NCBI GenBank assembly: GCA_028703175.1
Contig: JAQVNJ010000148.1
Location: 1 to 14,684 of the forward strand
Source of the DNA: JAAYCB01 sp012744395
Lineage (GTDB): Bacteria > Planctomycetota > Planctomycetia > Pirellulales > Thermoguttaceae
Direction of reading: 5' to 3'
DNA length: 14,684 bases
Below, piece after piece: positions 7,860-14,684 of this stretch; the first letter of the stretch is position 1, and every line of letters starts with the position of its first letter. The position numbers and the translations under genes are program-made. The notes beneath the pieces were generated by a model. That model saw only the letters and a program-made list of their open reading frames with translations, was not told the DNA's origin and did not search any database.

Positions 7860-7933
7860 GGCGGGCTGCGAGCCGCATCCGGCGGGCGATCCGCACCGCT
7901 CCCCCTCGGAGAGACCGGCCCGCGGGAATCGTC

Positions 7934-8674
7934 CTACAAAAATTCCTCCGGGAGGCGCTTGATTCCACGGATTTCGATCCGCGCCAGCGTCTCCCACGGA
8001 AGCAGAAAGAGAGTGTGGGTGTCGTCGTCGGCTGCGACGGAGAAAGCCAACGTCTGGCGGTCGCAGAGCTCCGTGGCGAACTGTTTTGGACGGAGCATCT
8101 TTCCGTCGCGGGTCCACAGTTCGAGCGTTGCCCCCTCGGGCAGGTCTTCAGCCAGGCGAGTCAGGAAGCCGACCGCCGGGCTGGGCTCTGCCGCAGCGCT
8201 TTGAAGTGAGGCCCTTCCGCCCGCGAGCGGCAGGACGCCGGACGGTCTGCCGGACGAATTGCCGCCGAGGACCGTGGCGGCGAAATCCTCGAGATTGATG
8301 ACCGAGTCCCCCGGCGCGGGTCGCGCCGGAGGCCGCTGCTCGTAGTCGGCGAGTGTCGGGATATGGAATTTCGATCCGCATTCGGGGCATTGGCCGGGGC
8401 GGCCCTGTAGCCCGACTGCCGCCCACAAGCGATGCCCGTTGGGGCAGAGGAACTCGATCTGCTCTCGAGAGGCCAGCTTGGAACTGCTGCTGCCGGGCGA
8501 GCCCGACGCCTGGACGGGGGCTGTCGCCCAGGAGCCCGACTCGGACGGCTCGGATTCCTCCGGGCCGGGCACATAGAACTTGACCCCGCATTTTGGGCAC
8601 TTCGCCGGCTTGTTGGCCCGATCGTCCGCGCAGCGGATTTTGTGTCCATTCGGGCAAAGAAACTCGATCACCAT
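7934..8674 (-). CDS. Double zinc-ribbon protein of unknown function
   Basis: A 246-residue protein with two near-identical zinc-ribbon modules. The first has FLCPNGH with Cys7 and His11, then CPKCG with Cys26 and Cys29; the second has FLCPNGH with Cys77 and His81, then CPECG with Cys96 and Cys99. Each thus offers one Cys, one His and a CxxC pair, followed by an F-x-(V/I)-P end. A Ser/Pro-rich linker (about 37-70) separates them. A second low-complexity stretch (about 110-170) leads to a C-terminal domain (about 170-246) rich in Leu and acidic residues that I do not recognise. The ATG at 8674 is chosen because AGGTGG lies eight bases upstream; a GTG at 8686 is in frame. It is divergent from another zinc-ribbon gene 447 bases away. 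Zinc binding is inferred from the ligands; the partner or substrate is unknown. Confidence 0.82.
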   Translation of the reverse strand: MVIEFLCPNGHKIRCADDRANKPAKCPKCGVKFYVPGPEESEPSESGSWATAPVQASGSPGSSSSKLASREQIEFLCPNGHRLWAAVGLQGRPGQCPECGSKFHIPTLADYEQRPPARPAPGDSVINLEDFAATVLGGNSSGRPSGVLPLAGGRASLQSAAAEPSPAVGFLTRLAEDLPEGATLELWTRDGKMLRPKQFATELCDRQTLAFSVAADDDTHTLFLLPWETLARIEIRGIKRLPEEFL

Positions 8675-8739
8675 GGCGTGATCCACCTCGATCTGATCCT
8701 GAGGCCCAATTGCGGTGGCAGATTCCCCGCTCCTCTTGA

Positions 8740-8768
8740 ATCCTACCGCACGGACTTCTTCTCCACAA
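8740..8768 (-). promoter_or_regulatory. Candidate promoter of the double zinc-ribbon gene
   Basis: On the minus strand TTGTGG (8768-8763), a 17-base gap and TAGGAT (8745-8740) fit a sigma70-type promoter. The leader to the ATG at 8674 would be about 60 bases. Confidence 0.4.
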
Positions 8769-8923
8769 CGAAACTGCTCGGGGCGACCGCCGCCGACCCC
8801 GGGGCTGGCGAGATCACGCGACTTGGATTTTCGCGGAGCGGAGCCCTCTTGCGTCTTCCAGGCCGACTACCTGGCGGGAATCGGGGCAATTCTTGGCCAG
8901 TCCGCCGGCCCGCCGTTTGCGTC

Positions 8924-8951
8924 TTGACAGGGAAAACGGGTCTGTCAAACT
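8924..8951 (+). promoter_or_regulatory. Promoter with overlapping inverted repeat
   Basis: A consensus TTGACA at 8924-8929 is followed after 16 bases by CAAACT (8946-8951), a weak -10. The -35 box is part of a perfect seven-base inverted repeat: TTGACAG (8924-8930) and CTGTCAA (8942-8948), 11 bases apart, which spans the promoter. That layout would suit a repressor or activator site for the zinc-ribbon membrane gene, but no regulator can be named. Confidence 0.4.
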
Positions 8952-9121
8952 AGGAACGGACGGTCGGCAGGGAAGAACGAGGCCTACCGCCCGGCTCAAC
9001 CGACCGGCCCGGCGCCCGGCTGCTTCTGGACGAGCCGCCGGGTGGAGTGTTCGTCGTCCACTCCGGTCGTCTTCTCTCACCGCCGTTCGCCCATCAGCCA
9101 ACCCAGCCGCGAGTTTATCGG

Positions 9122-9823
9122 ATGCCGATCCAGGTCACATGCCCCGGATGCTTGAAGCGCTTCCATGTCAGCGACAAGTTCGCCGGCCAGAAGGGGCCTT
9201 GCCCGAACTGCAAGACGGTCATCCAGATTCCCAGGAAGGAAGACGAGGTCGTCATCCACGGCGGCGAGGAGTTCGACTTCGCCGGGAAAGACGCCCGCGG
9301 CAGGGCAATCGGCAAGCCGATTCTGCGGGAGCAGACGGTGATCCAACCCGGCCTGATCGCCGCCGTCGCCGCCGGCGTGATTGCGGTGTTCGTTTCCGCG
9401 GGAATTCTCGGCCGCGGCGGGTTGTTTCGCGACAGCCTGGTGATGTGCGGGCTGGGGCTGTTGATCGTTTCGCCGGCGTTGACCGCCGGAGGCTACAAAT
9501 TCCTCTACCACTCGGAAGAATTGCTGCCCTACCGGGGTAAGCCGCTCTGGCTCCGCGCAGCGATCTGCGCAGTCCTCTATGTGGCTCTCTGGGGATTCTT
9601 CGAGTATTTGGCCAGCCAGTTTCTCGGCGGCGAACTCTTTGAATGGATCATACTCGTCGCTCCCGTTCTCTGCGGCGGGGCGTTCCTTGGACTGATCTGC
9701 TTCGACCTGGATTTCGGCAGCGGATTTCTCCACTTCAGTTTCTACGTGGCCGTGATCGTCCTTCTCCGGCGCGTGGCCGGCTTGGGATGGGTCTGGGAAA
9801 TCGCCAAGCAGGGGTCAAGCTGA
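9122..9823 (+). CDS. Zinc-ribbon multi-pass membrane protein
   Basis: A 233-residue protein that starts with a CPGC...CPNC zinc ribbon (Cys7, Cys10, Cys27, Cys30) ending in IQIP. A charged linker (about 38-72) follows, then about five hydrophobic segments (roughly 76-96, 105-128, 142-168, 172-194 and 199-225). It is therefore probably an inner-membrane protein with the ribbon facing the cytoplasm. This architecture is common in planctomycetes and has no assigned function that I know. The start is taken at the ATG at 9122 because the ribbon begins directly after it; there is no clear ribosome binding site, and the in-frame extension to 9047 is not protein-like. The HD-domain gene begins 37 bases downstream on the same strand, so the two are likely co-transcribed. 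Confidence 0.82.
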   Translation: MPIQVTCPGCLKRFHVSDKFAGQKGPCPNCKTVIQIPRKEDEVVIHGGEEFDFAGKDARGRAIGKPILREQTVIQPGLIAAVAAGVIAVFVSAGILGRGGLFRDSLVMCGLGLLIVSPALTAGGYKFLYHSEELLPYRGKPLWLRAAICAVLYVALWGFFEYLASQFLGGELFEWIILVAPVLCGGAFLGLICFDLDFGSGFLHFSFYVAVIVLLRRVAGLGWVWEIAKQGSS

Positions 9824-9860
9824 GCGGCTTTCAACGTCTACGTCAGTCGGGCCGGCCGTT

Positions 9861-11192
<1,332 letters not shown>

Positions 11193-11229
11193 GCCACCCA
11201 CACGAGTGGATCGGTCAATGTTTACCGGA

Positions 11230-11400
11230 TCAGTCCTCTTTGCCGCCGGTTTTGCTGGCTCGTAGAATTCCTTTGATCACGGGCCGGTCGATCGCCTTCT
11301 CGAATCGGATCATGACGCCCGCCGCTTTCGCAATGGCATCTCCGATGACCTGGCAGCCGGGTTTGGGAGTGTTCTGGGGCCCTGGGGAGGCGGAATCAAA
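11230..11400 (-). CDS. Possible small gene or gene remnant antisense to regulator leader
   Basis: On the minus strand a frame ending at 11230 reads a protein-like C-terminus (GDAIAKAAGVMIRFEKAI, then DRPVIKGILRASKTGGKED) with about 70 percent GC at third positions. The frame stays open to 11508, but beyond about 11400 it overlaps the start of the DtxR-like gene and looks like a shadow. No convincing start codon with a ribosome binding site was found; the 5' limit given is arbitrary. It could be a remnant of a larger gene, a real small protein or chance. The same stretch also carries a plus-strand promoter candidate (11240-11268). Confidence 0.2.
   Translation of the reverse strand, partial: FDSASPGPQNTPKPGCQVIGDAIAKAAGVMIRFEKAIDRPVIKGILRASKTGGKED
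11240..11268 (+). promoter_or_regulatory. Candidate promoter of the DtxR-like gene
   Basis: TTGCCG (11240-11245), a 17-base gap and TAGAAT (11263-11268) give a good -10 match. The leader before the TTG start at 11415 would be about 140 bases. Confidence 0.4.
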
Positions 11401-11414
11401 CAGGAGCGGAATTC

Positions 11415-11972
11415 TTGGCCAGTTTGACAGTCGAAAAATACGTCCGAGCGATCTGGAGTATCTGTGAGCAGACCGGCAGTCAGCTCGCCACGACCGGACG
11501 TTTGGCAACCGTGCTGGGTGTCTCGCCGGGAACCGTGACGAGCATGCTTAAGTCACTGGGTGAGTCGGGACTGGCGGCCTATACCCCTTACGAGGGAGTG
11601 CGACTGACCGACGAGGGGTGTCGTCTTGCACACGAGATTCTCCGCCGACATCACCTCTTCGAGTCGTTTCTGGCGCGCGTGCTGAACCTCAGTTGTGAGG
11701 ATGTCCACGAAGACGCCGCGCGGCTGGCGCACGCGGCCAGCGATCGATTGATCGACCGGATCGACGTATTCCTGGGTCATCCACCGTTCGAGCCGCGCGG
11801 AGCGCCCACGGACGACTCGGCGGGCGGGACGCCTCAGCGCGACAGGCAACCGCGGGCCGGAGCGGCGGAAGACCGCGCGGGGGGGGAAGCGGAACGCAGC
11901 GAGGAGAACCGGTCGAGCGCCGTGCCGCCCCCGCATGTGCTGCCGGTCGGCATTCGAGCCGCCAACGAATAG
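11415..11972 (+). CDS. DtxR/MntR-family regulator with degenerate metal site
   Basis: A 185-residue protein. Residues 1-60 form the winged helix-turn-helix (LATTGRLATVLGVSPGTV, then TSMLKSLGESGL) and 70-125 the dimerisation domain, both typical of metal-dependent DtxR/MntR repressors. It starts at a TTG (11415) supported by AGGAG eight bases upstream; no ATG fits. By alignment to DtxR from memory, the ancillary metal ligands are kept (His79, Glu83, His98), but of the primary site only His106 remains: Met10, Cys102 and Glu105 are Lys8, Ala102 and Ala105. After GHPPFEPRGAP (121-131) the usual C-terminal region is replaced by about 54 low-complexity residues rich in Arg, Ala, Glu and Gly; the other two frames do not recover it. 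It may be a regulator that no longer senses metal, or a decaying gene. It lies alone, between the HD gene and the TIM-barrel gene; the cation ATPase at the right edge is 2.5 kb away. Confidence 0.75.
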   Translation: MASLTVEKYVRAIWSICEQTGSQLATTGRLATVLGVSPGTVTSMLKSLGESGLAAYTPYEGVRLTDEGCRLAHEILRRHHLFESFLARVLNLSCEDVHEDAARLAHAASDRLIDRIDVFLGHPPFEPRGAPTDDSAGGTPQRDRQPRAGAAEDRAGGEAERSEENRSSAVPPPHVLPVGIRAANE

Positions 11973-12132
11973 CCGGTCCATCCGCTCGCGACGACGGCTC
12001 GCGATTCGACTGGCCGAAATATCCACTTCGGATTCTCTGGGATTGACCGGACCGTTGCCGCCGCCGGGGTGACGGTTCACACGGGCGGCCCTTCTCCGCC
12101 CCCCGGTCCGATTGCTCCCCTCTCCCGATTCG

Positions 12133-12161
12133 TTGCACCGGAGCCCCAGGCACGCTAGCAT
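12133..12161 (+). promoter_or_regulatory. Candidate promoter of the TIM-barrel gene
   Basis: TTGCAC (12133-12138), a 17-base gap and TAGCAT (12156-12161) precede the ATG at 12263 by about 100 bases. A small stem, GGGG/CCCC (about 12164-12180), would lie at the very 5' end of the message. Confidence 0.4.
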
Positions 12162-12262
12162 TTGGGGGGTAATCGTCCCCGGCGCACGTCTGCGAACCTG
12201 CCGCAGATGCCGTCGAGGCCGGATTTCTCGGATTCGCCTGATTGACCATCGGAGAACGAAAT

Positions 12263-13153
12263 ATGTCGAATATCTTGGACCTGGTTGCCACAAATCCGAT
12301 CGATCGCCGCAGGGCGTTGAAGTTCGCCTGCGCTGCGGCGTTGGGCGGCGTTTGGCCTTGGGCCTGCGAAGCGGCGGAGCGGAAGGGCCGGATCAAGCAG
12401 TCGGTTTGCCTCTGGTGCTACAACAAGTATCTCAAGGCCCACAACATGGACCTCGACGGCTTCGCGGCCCACTGCGCCAAGCTGGGCTTGAAGTCGATCG
12501 AGTTGGTCGGGCCGAAGGATTGGCCAACCTTGGAGAAACACGGCCTCATCTGCGCGATGACCCCGAGCCACGGCATCACCAAGGGCCTGAACCGTATCGA
12601 GAATCACGAGGAATGCCTGTCAAAGGTCCGCGAGAGCATCGACCAATGCGCCGAGGCGGGGTTTCCGAACGTGATCACCTTTTCGGGAAACCGCGAAGGC
12701 CTGGATGACGGGGAGGGCCTGAAGAACTGCGTGATCGGGCTGAAGAAGATCGCCGGCTATGCGGAAGCCAAAAAGGTCACCGTCTGCCTGGAGTATCTCA
12801 ACTCCATCGACCACAAGGATTACATGGCCGATCGGACCGCGTGGTGCGTGAAGCTCGTTCAGGCGGTGGGCTCGCCGCGGGTGAAGGTCCTCTACGACAT
12901 TTATCACGCGGCAATGATGAAGGAGGACCCGCTCAAGGACATCCGCGAGCACGCCGATTGCTGGGGCCACTACCATACGGGCGGCATGCCCGGCCGGAAC
13001 GAAATCGACTCCAGCCAGACGCTCGATTACCCGGCGCTGATGAAGGCGATCGCCGAGAGCGGCTACCAGGGCTACGTCGGCCAGGAATTCGTTCCCAAGA
13101 ACGAAGACGCTCTGAAGAGTCTCGCTGATGCGGTGAAGATCTGCGACGTATGA
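12263..13153 (+). CDS. Tat-exported hydroxypyruvate-isomerase-like TIM barrel
   Basis: A 296-residue xylose-isomerase-like TIM-barrel protein of the hydroxypyruvate isomerase (Hyi, COG3622) type. The N-terminus has a twin-arginine-type signal, DRRRALKFACAAALGG (residues 14-29), so it is probably exported folded. Likely metal and catalytic positions are present: Glu177 in CLEYLNS, Asp212 in YDIYHA, the HYHTGGMPGRNEID motif with His236 and His238, and Glu275 in GQEF. Hyi enzymes isomerise hydroxypyruvate and tartronate semialdehyde, but exported planctomycete relatives may act on other sugars, so the substrate is open. The ATG at 12263 is chosen because GGAG sits eight bases upstream; a TTG at 12242 is less likely. 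It is convergent with the oxidoreductase gene, which ends 92 bases away; no clear terminator is seen between them. Confidence 0.88.
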   Translation: MSNILDLVATNPIDRRRALKFACAAALGGVWPWACEAAERKGRIKQSVCLWCYNKYLKAHNMDLDGFAAHCAKLGLKSIELVGPKDWPTLEKHGLICAMTPSHGITKGLNRIENHEECLSKVRESIDQCAEAGFPNVITFSGNREGLDDGEGLKNCVIGLKKIAGYAEAKKVTVCLEYLNSIDHKDYMADRTAWCVKLVQAVGSPRVKVLYDIYHAAMMKEDPLKDIREHADCWGHYHTGGMPGRNEIDSSQTLDYPALMKAIAESGYQGYVGQEFVPKNEDALKSLADAVKICDV

Positions 13154-13245
13154 AGCCGACCGCGGCAAGGCGATTTCCGCCCCAAGCCAGCCCTCGGTGA
13201 CGTTCGACCAGCAGCCAAGTACCGGGGCTCTTCAAGCCGGGACTC

Positions 13246-14271
13246 CTAATCGCCGTCAGGGTCCGCGGCCACCTCCTGTTGAGCGGTCTTGACCACGGTT
13301 TCGATGCGCACCGGGCAGCCGCCCTGGCGCTTGCTCTGGTCGGCAGCTTCCATGAAGGCAATGATCTCAAGCGTCTCCTCGGCGCTGACCGGCGGCTTGC
13401 CGGTCTTGAAGAACTTGACGATCTCCACGATCAGCGGCTCATAGCCGTCGAAGCCGCCGCCGGGAAGGATCGCCTTGGTTCCGAAGACCGTCGAGCCATA
13501 GCCGGTCCGGCTGTCGCGGAGGCCGCGGCACGTCCCGATTCGGCCGCCCGCCCAAAGCCCCACGATCACGTCCTGGCCCTCCGCGTGTACGCGGGTCACC
13601 TGCTGGCAGCCGGTCCCCATGATCGTGAACAGCGGCTCGACGCCGTGGATTCCGTACCAGAAGAAATCGGGGTGGTGCTCCTCGAGCGAACAGGGAGCGT
13701 ATTGATCGCAACCGCGAATCTCGCCGATTTGCGGGTTGCCGCGCATCGCCAGGGTCTCCTTCGCAAAGCGGAGCGAGGAGCTCGAGAAGCAGGGCACGCC
13801 GTGCTTCTTGGCCAGTTCGAAGATCCGCATCGTGTCGGCCAGCGAAGCGGCGATCGGCTTGTCGATGAAAATCGGCTTGCGCGCCGCAAAGACCGGCCTG
13901 GCCTGCGCAAGATGCACGCGCCCATCGATGCTCAACAGCAGCACCGCGTCGACCTTGCCCAGCAGCGCGTCGATCGAATCGACGATCTCCACGCCGAGTT
14001 TGCGGACCGGCTCGACGCTCCGTGCGAGGATTCCCATGCTGGAGGGAATGTCGGGGCTGCCGCCGGGATACGCGGCCACAACCTGGATCTCCGCCAGTTC
14101 GCCGCTGGCCTCGGGATTGTTGATGATCTGGGTCCAGGGCAGTCCGTGGGCATCCAGACCGATGATGCCGACCTTGATCGGCGGCTTGAGCCCCTCGTCC
14201 GAGGCAGTGGTTGTTGCCGCAACGGCGCTGAACAGCGCAAACACAGTCAGTCGAAGCAGATGCAGACGCAT
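13246..14271 (-). CDS. Secreted Gfo/Idh/MocA-family oxidoreductase
   Basis: A 341-residue protein. Residues 1-24 (MRLHLLRLTVFALFSAVAAT...) look like a Sec signal peptide. The Rossmann strand reads VGIIGLDAHG (34-43), which departs from the usual GxGxxG nucleotide-binding loop. The family FIDKPIA motif (135-141, Lys138) is kept, followed by a C-terminal domain with EEHHPDFFWYGIHGVEPLF as the substrate-side segment. Members are usually NAD(P)-dependent sugar dehydrogenases. Export by Sec, with an altered dinucleotide loop, makes ordinary soluble-cofactor catalysis doubtful; it may bind cofactor tightly or have another job. The ATG at 14271 has GAGGA a few bases upstream and is where the signal begins; the in-frame extension to 14433 is rejected. 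It is convergent with the TIM-barrel gene and divergent from the ATPase. Confidence 0.88.
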   Translation of the reverse strand: MRLHLLRLTVFALFSAVAATTTASDEGLKPPIKVGIIGLDAHGLPWTQIINNPEASGELAEIQVVAAYPGGSPDIPSSMGILARSVEPVRKLGVEIVDSIDALLGKVDAVLLLSIDGRVHLAQARPVFAARKPIFIDKPIAASLADTMRIFELAKKHGVPCFSSSSLRFAKETLAMRGNPQIGEIRGCDQYAPCSLEEHHPDFFWYGIHGVEPLFTIMGTGCQQVTRVHAEGQDVIVGLWAGGRIGTCRGLRDSRTGYGSTVFGTKAILPGGGFDGYEPLIVEIVKFFKTGKPPVSAEETLEIIAFMEAADQSKRQGGCPVRIETVVKTAQQEVAADPDGD

Positions 14272-14325
14272 GGCAATCCTCGTCGTGGGGGTGTACAGAT
14301 CGCGACCGGGAGCGCGGAAAGGTTG

Positions 14326-14354
14326 ATTCTTGCCCCGCGGCGGAGCCATGTCAA
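14326..14354 (-). promoter_or_regulatory. Promoter of the secreted oxidoreductase
   Basis: On the minus strand a perfect TTGACA (14354-14349), a 17-base gap and AAGAAT (14331-14326) give a strong sigma70-type promoter. Transcription near 14319 would leave a leader of about 48 bases before the ATG at 14271. Confidence 0.6.
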
Positions 14355-14388
14355 GCGCGCCGCGCCAAGGAGAATGGGGTTGGAGGGA

Positions 14389-14417
14389 TTGACACGCCGC
14401 CGCGGCAGAGTTCGAGT
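14389..14417 (+). promoter_or_regulatory. Possible promoter of the P-type ATPase
   Basis: A perfect TTGACA (14389-14394) is followed after 17 bases by TCGAGT (14412-14417), a weak -10. It is divergent from the oxidoreductase promoter, with 34 bases between the two -35 boxes. The leader to the ATG at 14514 would be about 90 bases. Confidence 0.35.
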
Positions 14418-14513
14418 AATGGATTCGGCCCATCAGGCGCGGGCGCTGTGTATGCCCCCTTACGAGCCAGCCGCGGCAAAAAAAGTAATCCCTACGGAGT
14501 GAAAGCTCATTTC

Positions 14514-14684
14514 ATGAACGAATCGATCCCCCTCTGGCACACGCTGTCCAGCGAGATCGTGATGTCTCGGCTGAAATCCGCGCCTACCGGGCTGTCGCGG
14601 TCGGAGGCGGCGCACCGCCTGGCGGAATCCGGGCCGAACGAGCTTCAGAGCGCCCACCGCACGTCCCCCTGGACGGTTCTTTTT
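14514..14684 (+). CDS. P-type cation-transporting ATPase, N-terminal part
   Basis: Only the first 57 residues are in the window; the frame runs open off the right edge. They match the cation-ATPase N-terminal domain: WHTLSSEIVMSRLKSAPTGL, then SRSEAAHRLAESGPNELQ, then TSPWTVLF leading towards the first membrane segment. Full members are about 900 residues and move Ca2+, Mg2+ or other cations across the inner membrane using ATP. The ion cannot be told from this part. GGAG at 14496-14499 is 14 bases from the ATG, further than usual. Confidence 0.85.
   Translation, partial: MNESIPLWHTLSSEIVMSRLKSAPTGLSRSEAAHRLAESGPNELQSAHRTSPWTVLF

Larger units (their letters stand above)
8675..9121. other. Divergent spacer between two zinc-ribbon genes
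   Basis: No gene is seen in these 447 bases. They hold a minus-strand promoter (8740-8768) near the left gene and a plus-strand promoter with an overlapping inverted repeat (8924-8951). The stretch 8960-9121 would be a leader of about 160 bases for the right-hand gene; I see no riboswitch-like structure in it by eye. Confidence 0.6.

Noticed and set aside
7968..7981. Palindrome CGGATTTCGATCCG, also the core of the hairpin at 1609
   Set aside because: This copy lies inside the coding end of the zinc-ribbon gene; two occurrences are not enough to call a repeat family.
11553..12607. Minus-strand open frames over the regulator tail and the TIM-barrel start
   Set aside because: Arg-rich shadow frames with no starts or motifs; the plus strand carries real family motifs at both ends.
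13154..13245. Terminator between the convergent barrel and oxidoreductase genes
   Set aside because: Only an imperfect CCGG-type stem is seen near 13222-13242, with no T tract on either strand.
13279..14502. 407-residue plus-strand open frame over the oxidoreductase
   Set aside because: Shadow of the Gfo/Idh/MocA gene; no recognisable motif and the opposite strand has family motifs and a signal peptide.

Overview
The window is GC-rich bacterial DNA, most likely from a planctomycete (Pirellulales-like). The best evidence is a 1704-residue protein whose N-terminus carries EPLEQRTLLSA, the 'LEPR-XLL' motif typical of planctomycete surface and secreted giants. Supporting signs are CPxCG zinc-ribbon proteins, exported Gfo/Idh/MocA and hydroxypyruvate-isomerase-like enzymes with signal peptides, and palindromic TTGGAGTGCGGCG intergenic repeats. 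No rRNA, tRNA, CRISPR array, transposase or phage gene was seen.

Layout. 1-337: no confident gene; one palindromic repeat element and a possible minus-strand promoter reading off the left edge. 338-1465 (-): secreted aldose 1-epimerase. 1466-2139: divergent spacer with a promoter for the epimerase, a UUCG-type hairpin, and a second repeat element. 2140-7254 (+): the giant LEPR-XLL protein, with three beta-propeller-like units alternating with SdrD-B/Cna-B-like domains, then Ig-like domains and Tyr-rich repeats of about 98 residues. 7365-7859 (+): double-ACT protein behind a good promoter. 7934-8674 (-): protein with two zinc ribbons. 9122-9823 (+): zinc-ribbon membrane protein, followed 37 bases later by an HD-domain phosphohydrolase (9861-11192). 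11415-11972 (+): DtxR/MntR-family regulator with a TTG start, degenerate primary metal ligands and an unrelated tail. 12263-13153 (+): Tat-exported hydroxypyruvate-isomerase-like TIM barrel. 13246-14271 (-): secreted Gfo/Idh/MocA oxidoreductase, convergent with the TIM barrel. 14514-end (+): N-terminus of a P-type cation ATPase.

How the genes relate. Most look like independent single-gene units with their own promoters; only the zinc-ribbon membrane protein and the HD protein look co-transcribed. A loose theme is extracytoplasmic sugar chemistry (epimerase, isomerase-like barrel, oxidoreductase, all with export signals), but they are not one operon. The most distinctive observations are the propeller units inserted inside SdrD-B-like domains of the giant protein, the DtxR-type regulator that has lost most of its primary metal site, and the two related palindromic elements around the epimerase. 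Nothing here amounts to a clearly new defence or mobile system.
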